NCBI GenBank assembly: GCA_002499545.1
Contig: DAME01000041.1
Location: 21,858-39,452 of the forward strand
Source: Euryarchaeota archaeon UBA88
GTDB taxonomy: Archaea > Thermoplasmatota > Poseidoniia > Poseidoniales > Poseidoniaceae
Direction: 5' to 3'
Length of the DNA: 17,595 bases
The notes beneath the pieces were generated by a model, which saw only the letters and a list, made by a program, of their open reading frames with translations, did no database searches and was not told where the DNA came from. Below, one piece after another: positions 7,247-14,669 of this stretch; within the stretch, counting starts at the first letter, position 1; the number at the start of each line of letters is the position of its first letter. The translations under genes were made by a program, and so were the position numbers.

Positions 7247-8383
7247 ATGGTCCGAGTGTTGGTCATTGGTGCAGGGCTCGCGGGCCTTGCGTGCGCACTC
7301 GAGGCAACCACTGCTGGCCACCACGTCGTGTTGCTCGAGCGTTCGAGTAGAATTGGCGGTAGAGGTACAACTCAGAATTTGGACGGTTTCGCTATGGGGT
7401 ATGGCCCACACCTGTTTGTTGAGAAGGGTCCGCTTCATTCCTTGGTTCGGAAACTGAGCCGTGTTCGTATTTCGACTTCCCCGGTGAAACTCCATCGTCT
7501 CGAAGTAGTAGGTCACGGCGTTGTGCGACCGATCGATGACACTACAACAGCCGTACTCAACAAGCGAGCACTCAAGCAACGCAATCCAAACAACCCGCTT
7601 GTTAAAGCGTGCGATTTTTTTTCAACCTGGGGTGGAGGACAGAACGAACAACGCGCTCTTGCCCTACGAAAGGAACGGCTGCTCGTCTGTAATGAAGGAT
7701 GGGCTGGTTTGGTTGGAAGGCTTGCTGCTGCGTTGGACGAGGTTGGCGTATTTGTTGAATGTGGGCCAGAGGTTGTACGTATCGAGAAGGGGAGCGTTCA
7801 TCTTCGTGATGGGAGGATGATTGAAACCGATGTCGTTGTTCTTGCGTGCGGGGTTGTCAGTGCGCGTAAACTTCTTTCGTCACTGGATGACGAACTCTCG
7901 GGCGCTCTGTTTTCGAAAGTTAAGCGCGTATCCGCCAGCATCATTGAAGCCGGCCTTGATGCGAAGCCACTTTCAGGCCGTCATGCGGTTGTTGATGCAG
8001 AAGGCGGTTTTTCGATCCTAGATTATCACGCCATTCATCCACTACTCGGCCCTGGGGGCAGTCATCTCTCCGCTTTATCGGTGGGAGGCCTTGCAGGTGA
8101 TGCAGGCGAAACTCGGTATGAGTCGGCTTCCCACCGCCTCGAAGCCCTGAAGGCATTCCTCGGGCAACGTGCCAGCGGCTGGAACGACCACATTATTCAC
8201 TATTCGCAACAAGAAAAAATCACCCTTCACGAGACGGTAGGTGGTCGTATACCAGTTGATGCAGCGGCACATAAAGGCGTCCTTTTCGCTGGGCCTTGGA
8301 CTGAAAGTGCCTTCATCTTAGCCGATGCAGCCATCGATTCAGGTCGCCAAGCCGGACGTTCGGTTTCTTCAGCACTGCGTTGA
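7247..8383 (+). CDS. FAD-dependent oxidoreductase (amine oxidase / phytoene desaturase-like)
   Basis: 378 aa from the ATG at 7247. The Rossmann ADP-binding fold begins immediately: VLVIGAGLAGLACALEA (4-20), acidic Glu31 at the end of strand 2, then SSRIGGRG (33-40), the GG doublet motif of the amine oxidase / protoporphyrinogen oxidase / carotenoid desaturase group. The C-terminus has the second FAD contact, GVLFAGPWTESAFILADAAIDSGRQAG (about 344-370). The substrate cannot be read. Purine runs GGAG upstream support the 7247 start; the frame is open further up, with ATGs at 7184 and 7190 as leaderless alternatives. Divergent from guaAA, and 30 nt ahead of exonuclease III on the same strand, so likely one transcript. 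I see no carotenoid or retinal genes nearby to suggest a desaturase role. Confidence 0.87.
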   Translation: MVRVLVIGAGLAGLACALEATTAGHHVVLLERSSRIGGRGTTQNLDGFAMGYGPHLFVEKGPLHSLVRKLSRVRISTSPVKLHRLEVVGHGVVRPIDDTTTAVLNKRALKQRNPNNPLVKACDFFSTWGGGQNEQRALALRKERLLVCNEGWAGLVGRLAAALDEVGVFVECGPEVVRIEKGSVHLRDGRMIETDVVVLACGVVSARKLLSSLDDELSGALFSKVKRVSASIIEAGLDAKPLSGRHAVVDAEGGFSILDYHAIHPLLGPGGSHLSALSVGGLAGDAGETRYESASHRLEALKAFLGQRASGWNDHIIHYSQQEKITLHETVGGRIPVDAAAHKGVLFAGPWTESAFILADAAIDSGRQAGRSVSSALR

Positions 8384-8413
8384 ACTTATTGGCCGCCGCT
8401 CAGTGCGAAGCAT

Positions 8414-9193
8414 ATGCGGTTTGTATCGTGGAACGTGAACGGAATTCGTGCAGCGATTCGGAAAGGAATCGACGGCTATTTTTCATCACTTGATGCAGAT
8501 ATCATCATGCTGCAAGAAGTTCGTGCACTGCCCGAACAGCTTCCAAAAGATTGGAATTGGCCAGAAGGCTACGCGCTTCATTTACATCCTGCAGAAAAAA
8601 AGGGATACTCCGGTGTTGCAACGCTCGCTCGGCCGGGATTTGATTCAGTCGAAACTGGAATGGGCGGTTCCCTCGACAAAGGCGATACGGAGGGACGAGT
8701 AATCGTTTCGCAACACGGAGACGTGACGTGCGTGAACACATATCTGCCCAGTGGCTCGAACAAAGAAGAACGCCAACGTTTCAAAGAAGGGTGGATGGAA
8801 GAGTGGCGCGCATTTCTCAAACCGCTGTTGGAACTTGACACCCCGGTCATCGTGTGTGGCGATTTGAACATCGCTCACACAGAAGACGACATCTGGAATC
8901 CCAAAGGAAATGCTCGCTCAAGTGGATTTCTGCCCCACGAGCGCGCGTGGTTTAGCGAACTGCTTAACGACGGATGGATCGATGCATTTCGACATCACGT
9001 TGGGGAAGGAGAGAAAATTTACTCGTGGTGGTCGAATCGCGGTCAAGCGAGAGCGTTGAATCGTGGTTGGCGCATTGATTACTTTCTTCTCAACAAAGTT
9101 GCAGCAGACTGCTTGACCGATGTTCGTATCGAACGCCAAGGTGGATTGGATGTTTCAGACCACGCACCCGTCATCCTCGACCTTGCGCTGTAA
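8414..9193 (+). CDS. xthA: Exodeoxyribonuclease III / AP endonuclease
   Basis: 259-aa Mg-dependent nuclease of the exonuclease III / APE1 fold, which cuts DNA 5' of abasic sites in base-excision repair. The start is clear (MRFVSWNVNGIRAA). Catalytic elements in order: Asn9 in WNVNG, metal ligand Glu35 in LQEVRA, Tyr110 in NTYLPSG, Asp150 and Asn152 in GDLNIAH, the recognition segment NRGWRIDYFLL (216-226), and the closing Asp249-His250 pair in SDHAP. Nothing is missing and the length is typical. It follows the FAD enzyme by 30 nt; no functional link is obvious. Confidence 0.96.
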   Translation: MRFVSWNVNGIRAAIRKGIDGYFSSLDADIIMLQEVRALPEQLPKDWNWPEGYALHLHPAEKKGYSGVATLARPGFDSVETGMGGSLDKGDTEGRVIVSQHGDVTCVNTYLPSGSNKEERQRFKEGWMEEWRAFLKPLLELDTPVIVCGDLNIAHTEDDIWNPKGNARSSGFLPHERAWFSELLNDGWIDAFRHHVGEGEKIYSWWSNRGQARALNRGWRIDYFLLNKVAADCLTDVRIERQGGLDVSDHAPVILDLAL

Positions 9194-9412
9194 TCACTCA
9201 CCTTCGATATCGGCAAAGGCAACCAATAAACGGTCGACAATGTCGCGAAGTTCTTGCAATGACTCGTGCTCAACAACTACGGTAAGATGCGCTTGCTCAC
9301 CGGATTCAGTGATCTGAGCAGAGCAGTTTGGGCGACTGGCTGCGGCAAGAAACACCGTTGCTAAGGTCCTGTCCCCGGACCATTCGACCGTTGCTTGATG
9401 TAACTCGGCCAT
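9194..9412 (-). CDS. Pcc1-like KEOPS subunit
   Basis: 72-aa protein from the ATG at 9412. The frame is open upstream but that extension would read through the divergent hflX promoter and looks non-coding. The pattern fits the small Pcc1/Cgi121-associated fold: an initial strand HQATVEW (5-11), a helix DRTLATVFLAAAS (14-26), two strands ending HLTVVVEHES (42-51), and a long helix LQELRDIVDRLLVAFADIE (52-70), matching the family's alternation with a final ALRxxxNSxLR-type helix. Pcc1 dimerises the KEOPS complex that makes t6A37 on ANN-decoding tRNAs. The usual central Arg-Ser is not obvious, so the assignment is moderate; an unrelated small alpha/beta protein is the alternative. Its stop adjoins that of xthA (the genes are back to back with no gap). 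Confidence 0.6.
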   Translation of the reverse strand: MAELHQATVEWSGDRTLATVFLAAASRPNCSAQITESGEQAHLTVVVEHESLQELRDIVDRLLVAFADIEGE

Positions 9413-9431
9413 GGAACTACGTGGAGGTGGG

Positions 9432-9440
9432 CTATTATGA
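9432..9440. promoter_or_regulatory. Shared bidirectional TATA element between Pcc1-like gene and hflX
   Basis: CTATTATGA is the only TATA-like element in the 49-bp gap. Its centre (9436) lies 24 nt from the Pcc1-like ATG (9412, minus) and 26 nt from the hflX ATG (9462, plus), close to the archaeal TATA-to-start distance on both sides. Both mRNAs would then be leaderless, in keeping with the absence of ribosome-binding sites. Confidence 0.5.
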
Positions 9441-9461
9441 GGATGACCCAGTCGCAGAATC

Positions 9462-10868
9462 ATGGCGAAGGACGACGGCGAGTTTCCGGTTCTTGCCGGA
9501 ACCGGTGGAGTGGCCCTAGGTGAGGCCAGAACCAACCATCAAGGCCGGAAGGCCGTTCTTCTTCTACGCGGTGAACACGATGCGACAGAATTTATTTCGC
9601 TTGTCGCTACAATGGGTATTGACATCATCGAAACGCTTCATCAACCCGGCCGAGAAGACCAGCGAGGTTTCTTTGGCAAAGGGAGGCTGCAGGACGTCGC
9701 TGACGAACTGTCAACCCGTACGCCCGGCCATCCGTGGCAAAACGTCGACCTTGTTTTACTTCACACCAATGCCTCGCCCCGTCAATTGGTCGCCGTGAGC
9801 GATGCAGTTCAGATTGAAGTATGGGACAGGGTCCGCTTACTCCTCTCTCTTTTCACGTCACATGCTGCTTCAATCGAAGCGCGTACGCAGGTTCGAATTG
9901 CTCGGTTGCAGAGTGACAGGACTGTGCTGCGCGAACTTGCAAATCAGGATACAACCGGTGAACGAGCAGGGTACGGTGGAGGAGGAATCACGGCTTTAGA
10001 AGCGAGCATTGTGAACATCAATCGTGAATTGACGCAGCTGCGTCGCCGGCAGAAGCGCCACGCATCAGCACAATCCGAACGTCGTCGTCAACGTTCCCGA
10101 AGTGGAGCGATGACGGTGGGTCTTGCAGGGTATACCAATGCAGGGAAATCCAGCCTTTTTCTTTCGTTATCGGGCAAAGATGTACTGGTCAAAGACATGC
10201 TCTTTTCAACACTTGAAACCACAATCGGGCGGATGGAAGCGAGCCCCCGAGTTTTACTGGCAGACACGATTGGGTTTATCGATCATCTCCCAAGTGCGAC
10301 TCTCGACGCCTTTCGAGCAACGCTTGCAGAAGCATTGGAGAGCGATCTACTCCTTGTCTTGGCCGATGTGAGCGATGAACCCGAGGAACTTGAACGCAAA
10401 CTGTTCACCTCGAGAAATGAAATTTTCAATCGCTTTTACGGCGAGGAAATCGATGACGATTTCCAGTGGCAAACTCCCGATTCTTCCGCAGTACATCACG
10501 TCATCACCGTCCTCACTAAATCGGACCAATCCACCGAGGCGCAAAGAGAGGAAGCCATCGCTACGGTTGCAGCGCTTGGCCTACCTGAGCCGTACATCAT
10601 CTCTTCACACAGCGGAGCAGGTATGCAGTCGCTGAAGGATGCGATTTTGTTCCATCTCTTTGGCCCGCCAGTTGACCTCCTCTTGCTTCCAGTCCCACCA
10701 GAGGGTGGGCGGGCTGTCGAAGGGTTGGTTGCGGACGTCTATGAAGCAGGATTGGTGGCGAACCGTCTCGACCATCCCGACGGTATTGTCGAGATGCGAG
10801 TGTGGATGCATGAACAGGCGCTTGCCAAACTCTTGGCGCGCTCACGCGACCGCATTGAGATGAAGTAG
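9462..10868 (+). CDS. hflX: GTPase HflX
   Basis: 468-aa ribosome-associated GTPase. The N-terminal HflX domain spans about 28-165 (KAVLLL, then QRGFFGKGRLQDVA at 67-80, and VDLVLLHTNASPRQ at 95-108), followed by the glycine loop ERAGYGGGGITALE (167-180) and a basic coiled coil (182-213) ending RRRQRSRSG. The GTPase domain has G1 GYTNAGKSS (223-231), switch I STLETT (249-254), G3 DTIGF (268-272), G4 TKSD (352-355) and G5 near SSHSG (381-385). A roughly 70-residue C-terminal part follows. HflX splits or rescues stalled 70S-type ribosomes in bacteria; the archaeal homologue binds the large subunit. G4 has Thr where NKxD is usual, a tolerated variant. It starts leaderless from the shared TATA at 9436 and is followed 20 nt later by the membrane-protein gene. 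Confidence 0.94.
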   Translation: MAKDDGEFPVLAGTGGVALGEARTNHQGRKAVLLLRGEHDATEFISLVATMGIDIIETLHQPGREDQRGFFGKGRLQDVADELSTRTPGHPWQNVDLVLLHTNASPRQLVAVSDAVQIEVWDRVRLLLSLFTSHAASIEARTQVRIARLQSDRTVLRELANQDTTGERAGYGGGGITALEASIVNINRELTQLRRRQKRHASAQSERRRQRSRSGAMTVGLAGYTNAGKSSLFLSLSGKDVLVKDMLFSTLETTIGRMEASPRVLLADTIGFIDHLPSATLDAFRATLAEALESDLLLVLADVSDEPEELERKLFTSRNEIFNRFYGEEIDDDFQWQTPDSSAVHHVITVLTKSDQSTEAQREEAIATVAALGLPEPYIISSHSGAGMQSLKDAILFHLFGPPVDLLLLPVPPEGGRAVEGLVADVYEAGLVANRLDHPDGIVEMRVWMHEQALAKLLARSRDRIEMK

Positions 10869-10888
10869 GACGGAGGATTGGGATTCAC

Positions 10889-11821
10889 ATGGTCGAAGCA
10901 TCGCCGCCCTTCGAACCAGAGGATAAGCCGACGGATTACATCGATGAGATGACTGGCTTATCCGAGCCTTCAGGCTCGATGATGTTCGCATCCACGGGCA
11001 CGGTCCTCACCATCCCAGACCCCGAAATGCACCCGATGGGACGAGCAATTGCTACCCTCATTCTCTTCGTCTGCCTTCTTGGTTTTCTCAACGGCGTTGA
11101 CTATGCGTCGCCGGATTCTGGTTTGGTTCGCCCCGATGAATTCGTCTACCGTCTCTCGACCACGGCTCCAGATGAAACGGCAACTTTCCGAGGTACTGTG
11201 TACGATCACAACGGGGATGCTCTGGAAAACGCAACCGTCTACGTATCGTGGGATGACGGCGGAGAATGGAACTATTCAGAGATGTTCACTGACGCTTTAG
11301 GGGCCTTTGAATTTGAACGATTAGACCCCGGCCTTGCGCGGGTTGACATCATTGTCGAGCGTGACAATCACCGCGACGTGTACGCAAATCGTGTTTTACT
11401 TTCACCACCTGCAATGATTGAACCTATTGGTTTTACAACCATCGATTTTACCGTCCCCGCACAATCTGATTTCGCAGAGCAACCTTGTTCAAACGGTGCT
11501 GATGAATGCGAGATTCGAACCATCGATATGACGCCTGAGCAAATGGACCATCCGTTGATGGACCCGGGTGCTGCTAGCATTTACATCACGGTCGGTTTCG
11601 GTTTTATGGGCATTGCATTGATTGGTGCAGGGTTCTCTATCTGGTCGTTGAAATCAGGTTCACTCCCAGTTTTACGAACGGCTGCAGCCCTCTCAGTGTT
11701 CGGAATGGGCCACTATTATACTGCGTGCTGTTTTGGCATACTCGCTTTTCTGCTGACCTTTGCAGTACCTCGCCGGCATATTCCTCTTACCGGTAACGAA
11801 GCTCAAAATGAACTCCAATGA
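10889..11821 (+). CDS. Membrane protein with carboxypeptidase-regulatory-like domain
   Basis: 310 aa. An N-terminal, probably cytoplasmic, acidic segment (1-50) leads to a first membrane helix (52-69). A beta-sandwich of the carboxypeptidase regulatory-like type follows (about 97-172): FRGTVYDHNGDALENATVYV, then TDALGAFEFERLDPGLARVDI, the usual G-x-V-x-D-x-x-G-x-x-L-x-N-A pattern. A short Cys pair (200/207) precedes two or three further membrane helices (229-253 and 261-293). Such sandwiches are usually extracytoplasmic binding or structural modules. The start at 10889 is 20 nt after hflX; GGAGG is present but 12 nt away, so the ribosome site is imperfect. The propeller gene follows 47 nt later. 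Function unknown. Confidence 0.8.
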   Translation: MVEASPPFEPEDKPTDYIDEMTGLSEPSGSMMFASTGTVLTIPDPEMHPMGRAIATLILFVCLLGFLNGVDYASPDSGLVRPDEFVYRLSTTAPDETATFRGTVYDHNGDALENATVYVSWDDGGEWNYSEMFTDALGAFEFERLDPGLARVDIIVERDNHRDVYANRVLLSPPAMIEPIGFTTIDFTVPAQSDFAEQPCSNGADECEIRTIDMTPEQMDHPLMDPGAASIYITVGFGFMGIALIGAGFSIWSLKSGSLPVLRTAAALSVFGMGHYYTACCFGILAFLLTFAVPRRHIPLTGNEAQNELQ

Positions 11822-11868
11822 AGCATGAACTCCGTCCATGTTAAGGGGTGTCCATACAGCCATTGAGC

Positions 11869-12945
11869 ATGGACCTGCTTTCAGCTGTCTGGATGGAACG
11901 GTCGCTGAACCAATCCATATCAGCCCTGCACGTTGATGCCGAGGGGGGGATTTTGGCTGGCGGATGGGACGGGGCTCTGAAGCGTTGGAATGCAGCAGGA
12001 GACGTTCTGTGGGCCGCTTCCCTTCCAGACAGGATCACCACCATTGTCGTTCACGGAGAGCGAATTTTAGCGACATCTGGTCTGCATATCGTTTGTGTTG
12101 AACATCATTCAGGACAGCTCGTCTGGAGTCACCCGTTGGAAGGGAGTGCTGATGCACTGATCGTCGTTGAAGATGCAGTCTATGCAGTATCATCGGTGTA
12201 TGACATCGAGCACAATGATTTCATCGAGTCAGCGGTTTGGAAATATTCACTTCTCGGAGAACTCGAATGGACGATACGCATGGATGAACGGCCCTGGGTT
12301 CTTGTTGAGCACGCCCGTCTACCTTGGATTGGCCTTGGCAGACCGAAGTGTGGGTTTTCCAGTATCGAAGAGAACGGCGAACTCACACACCACAACTCCC
12401 AAGCAGACTCACCAATCACGTGCGGAACTCCTGCCTTGGGAAGTCTACTTTTCGGGCATGCAGATGGAACAATCAGCGACCTCAAAGGGTCTTCATTGGT
12501 GAAGCAAACCGACGCAGTTGAATCGCTTTCACCACTGGGTGATGGATTCGTCACTGCACTTGAAAACGGGACGCTGACCGCTTGCAACGGTTCGGGTGAA
12601 GAGCGCTGGAATTCAAAGGGCGATCCAATTTCAACTCAGTCACCCGGCTTTCATATCGGTGACGAACAGACGCACTGGGTTGCGCGGGGGGCGGGTCAAA
12701 CCGACACCATCGAAATGCGCCAAGCCAGTAAGGGCGTCGTTCTCGCCTCTTCTGAGATTCAATCGGTCACTTCCATGGCGTACAATTCCAATCATCGTTT
12801 TGCCGTAGGTTGCGATGATGGCCGCTTGGTTGTCTGGGACAGTGCGATGCTGGAACGACGGATGAATGATTCATCCTCCGCAACGGCTTCACAACCGAAG
12901 AAATCAGCACTGCAGGAAAAACTTCGCGCACTACGCGACCGTTAA
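11869..12945 (+). CDS. WD40/PQQ-like beta-propeller protein
   Basis: 358 aa from the ATG at 11869; an in-frame GTG at 11848 is the alternative. The ATG is preferred because TTAA within CATGTTAAGG (11838-11847) sits about 26 nt upstream, suiting a leaderless start. Repeated blade motifs of the form G-x-DG-x-L-x-x-W are visible: GGWDGALKRW (31-40), GQLVW (82-86), GELEW (130-134), GHADGTI (196-202), ENGTL (232-236), GEERW (243-247) and CDDGRLVVWD (315-324), giving roughly seven blades. There is no signal peptide or membrane helix, so it is cytosolic. A basic helical tail (345-358, KSALQEKLRALRDR) could dock a partner. No catalytic residues are evident; a protein-binding scaffold is likely. The upstream membrane protein is the natural candidate partner. 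Confidence 0.85.
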   Translation: MDLLSAVWMERSLNQSISALHVDAEGGILAGGWDGALKRWNAAGDVLWAASLPDRITTIVVHGERILATSGLHIVCVEHHSGQLVWSHPLEGSADALIVVEDAVYAVSSVYDIEHNDFIESAVWKYSLLGELEWTIRMDERPWVLVEHARLPWIGLGRPKCGFSSIEENGELTHHNSQADSPITCGTPALGSLLFGHADGTISDLKGSSLVKQTDAVESLSPLGDGFVTALENGTLTACNGSGEERWNSKGDPISTQSPGFHIGDEQTHWVARGAGQTDTIEMRQASKGVVLASSEIQSVTSMAYNSNHRFAVGCDDGRLVVWDSAMLERRMNDSSSATASQPKKSALQEKLRALRDR

Positions 12946-12962
12946 CCAATCGCTTGTAGAGT

Positions 12963-13631
12963 TCATGCTAGGCCCATTAGGAGAACCACGCTTGATGCAA
13001 CGACGATCAGCACGTTATCATCGATCGGTCCGAATTCATAGCGTTCGACAAACGATGCCACTGCTCCAGAGGCTAGCCCCCACCAGGCCATTGCTGGGCT
13101 CAAAGTTGCGCCTACAAACCATCCAAGCGGGAGGCAAACACACGCCATTCCAAGATTCCCCCATGCGCTTTTGGTTCGTTTTGCGAACATTTTGTTTCGA
13201 ATAATTCCCGTGACACCGTCGCCAAATGCCATGTAGCATGCAGGAAGGATAGAAAGCCATGGCTCACCACTGTATGTCCACAAGGCATAGACAGAGATTC
13301 CAAGCATGAGTGCGAACGTTGCATCGTTCATGTTCTGCTCGGTCTGCATCCACCACAATCGCCGGTCCGTGATATGGGTAGTTGTCAAAACAGCCGCTCC
13401 AACGACGCCTCCAATCAGTGTCCAAAATGGGGTTGAAAACACCAGTGGCGACAGTACAATGGGCACGCCACCAGCAAGCATGTGTGCTACCTTGCGGTTG
13501 TAATACACCGCGACCATGTGATCACATCCCCGCCGCACGAAGACATCGTACAGCGGTTTAATCGCGAGGACAACAACTGCTGACCATAGCCCCAATCCGA
13601 AAAACCACAGTATGTCGGAATCCAAGGCCAT
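12963..13631 (-). CDS. Dolichol/phytol kinase-like (CdsA superfamily) membrane enzyme
   Basis: 222-aa polytopic protein with about six membrane segments (roughly 8-24, 53-65, 70-87, 105-119, 125-140, 160-194 and 205-221). Two motif regions of the CTP-dependent polyprenol kinase / cytidylyltransferase group are seen: YNRKVAHMLAGGVP (44-57, matching the R-K-x-x-H motif) and MAFGDGVTGIIRNKMFAKRTKSAWGNLGM (134-162, the GD...KS...G CTP-binding region), then SFVERYEFGPIDDN (193-206). In archaea this could phosphorylate dolichol for glycosylation lipids or recycle geranylgeraniol; the substrate cannot be decided. The ATG at 13631 follows CAGGT. It converges on the propeller gene with 17 nt between stops, and is 82 nt downstream of the YbjQ pair. 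Confidence 0.78.
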   Translation of the reverse strand: MALDSDILWFFGLGLWSAVVVLAIKPLYDVFVRRGCDHMVAVYYNRKVAHMLAGGVPIVLSPLVFSTPFWTLIGGVVGAAVLTTTHITDRRLWWMQTEQNMNDATFALMLGISVYALWTYSGEPWLSILPACYMAFGDGVTGIIRNKMFAKRTKSAWGNLGMACVCLPLGWFVGATLSPAMAWWGLASGAVASFVERYEFGPIDDNVLIVVASSVVLLMGLA

Positions 13632-13713
13632 ACCTGTGCCTTCGCGCCATCAGTCATAGCCCTAAGGGTCGACAACGATGGTAAGTGCCTTTTTGCAGGG
13701 TTGTGCGAGATAC

Positions 13714-14193
13714 TCAATACTTGATTGCCGTTCCGTATGCGAGAATTTCAACGCCGGATGTTTTGTCTTCGCCGCGCCTCGCCCGTGTGAGCATGGTGGT
13801 TTCCAATCGCATGTTGATGAGTTCATCGAATCCGGCTGCAGCGACGCTTTCACGTAGGCGTTGTTGTGCCTCGCAACGCGCCCAATCAACCACTTTGGTG
13901 AAGACGCGAATTTCTCCTCCGAAGATTGAGATGAAGAAACCGATGAAGAGTTGGACCCAGCTTGGTGACATGACGACGTTCGCCATCACCATCTGCGAGT
14001 GTTTGACCTCTTTTCCGGACAGGGGTTTGCTCAACGTGCTCAAATTATCGCCTCCCCGAACACTGTTCTGCACCCGCTGTTCGAGTTTCTTCTTTTTCGC
14101 TGGCTGATACAGCAGCGTGCCGATGAAACTGAGAATCCATGGCGATAAGGACAGGAGGGAATAGATCACAATCATCAAAACGACTTCAATCAT
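13714..14193 (-). CDS. Membrane-anchored YbjQ-family protein
   Basis: 159 aa. An N-terminal membrane helix (about 5-28) and a basic linker PAKKKKLEQR (31-40) precede a YbjQ-type domain (about 66-159) with GGEIRVFTKVVDWARCEAQQRL (92-113), a Gly-Phe in place of the usual GA, and the family ending VEILAYGTAI (148-157). The family (PF01906) is called putative heavy-metal binding from its pentameric fold, but no function is established. It starts 9 nt after its paralogue with a GAGGTGA site close to the paralogue's stop, so translation is coupled. The domain is more divergent than the soluble partner, and its Cys107 is absent from the partner. Confidence 0.88.
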   Translation of the reverse strand: MIEVVLMIVIYSLLSLSPWILSFIGTLLYQPAKKKKLEQRVQNSVRGGDNLSTLSKPLSGKEVKHSQMVMANVVMSPSWVQLFIGFFISIFGGEIRVFTKVVDWARCEAQQRLRESVAAAGFDELINMRLETTMLTRARRGEDKTSGVEILAYGTAIKY

Positions 14194-14202
14194 TTTGTCA
14201 CC

Positions 14203-14535
14203 TCATTGAACGGTTACGGCGGTGCCATACGCCAACAATTCAGAAGCTCCACCTGCAACCGACGAGGTTGCAAAGCGAACGTTGACCACTGCATTTGCAC
14301 CTCGGCTCTGTGCTTCGCTCAACATGCGGTACAATGCTTCATTTCGAGATTCTTGCAGGAGTTCAGTGTACGCTTTTAATTCTCCGCCCACGATGTTTTT
14401 CAATCCAGCACCGATGTCTTTGAAGACATTTTTTGCTCGAACAGTCGACCCTGTGACAACTCCCATCGACTCGACGATGGTTGTGCCGGGGATTGTTTCG
14501 GTATTGGAGAACATCAAATTCAGTGCTGGTTGCAT
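14203..14535 (-). CDS. YbjQ-family (UPF0145) protein
   Basis: 110-aa soluble protein, the usual YbjQ length. Sequence is close to the family consensus: TIPGTTIVESMGVVTGSTVRAKNVFKD (13-39 region), NIVGGELKAYTELLQESRNEAL (47-68), A-QSRGANAVVNVRF (75-88) and SELLAYGTAVTV (98-109). It is expected to form a pentameric ring; the function is unknown. The ATG at 14535 is preceded by GGAG at good spacing, and GTGTAAAAGAG (14566-14576, minus strand) is a plausible TATA region. It is first in a two-gene operon with the membrane-anchored paralogue, so the two may build a mixed ring at the membrane. Confidence 0.92.
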   Translation of the reverse strand: MQPALNLMFSNTETIPGTTIVESMGVVTGSTVRAKNVFKDIGAGLKNIVGGELKAYTELLQESRNEALYRMLSEAQSRGANAVVNVRFATSSVAGGASELLAYGTAVTVQ

Positions 14536-14623
14536 ATTGCTCCTTCGGTGAACTGTCTAATAACTCTTTTACACATTTGTATGAGATGCCCAACCTTTGG
14601 GCGCTCGCCCGGTTTTCCGCCCG

Positions 14624-14638
14624 TCTGTTTCAAACAGA
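14624..14638. promoter_or_regulatory. Perfect palindrome abutting the SDR-Rieske TATA box
   Basis: TCTGTTT-C-AAACAGA: 7-bp arms with a 1-bp centre, ending one base before the GTATAAAT box at 14640-14647. This is the BRE position in archaeal promoters, where a bound protein would block or recruit TFB. A candidate operator for the SDR-Rieske operon. Confidence 0.45.
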
Positions 14639-14639
14639 G

Positions 14640-14647
14640 GTATAAAT
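14640..14647 (+). promoter_or_regulatory. TATA box of the SDR-Rieske operon
   Basis: GTATAAAT, the best TATA match in the window. Its centre is about 27 nt before the ATG at 14670, predicting transcription start at that codon. The in-frame ATG at 14646 overlaps the box and so is not in the mRNA, which decides the SDR start. Confidence 0.75.
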
Positions 14648-14669
14648 GCGGTTTGTTCGATTCTTCACC

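Noticed and set aside
9413..9535. 41-residue N-terminal extension of the Pcc1-like protein
   Set aside because: It crosses the hflX start and the shared TATA element and is Pro/Ser-rich with no domain resemblance.
14599..14610. GGGCG-CT-CGCCC inverted repeat as a terminator
   Set aside because: It lies between divergent promoters with a 2-nt loop and no T-run, so neither a terminator nor a clear operator is supported.
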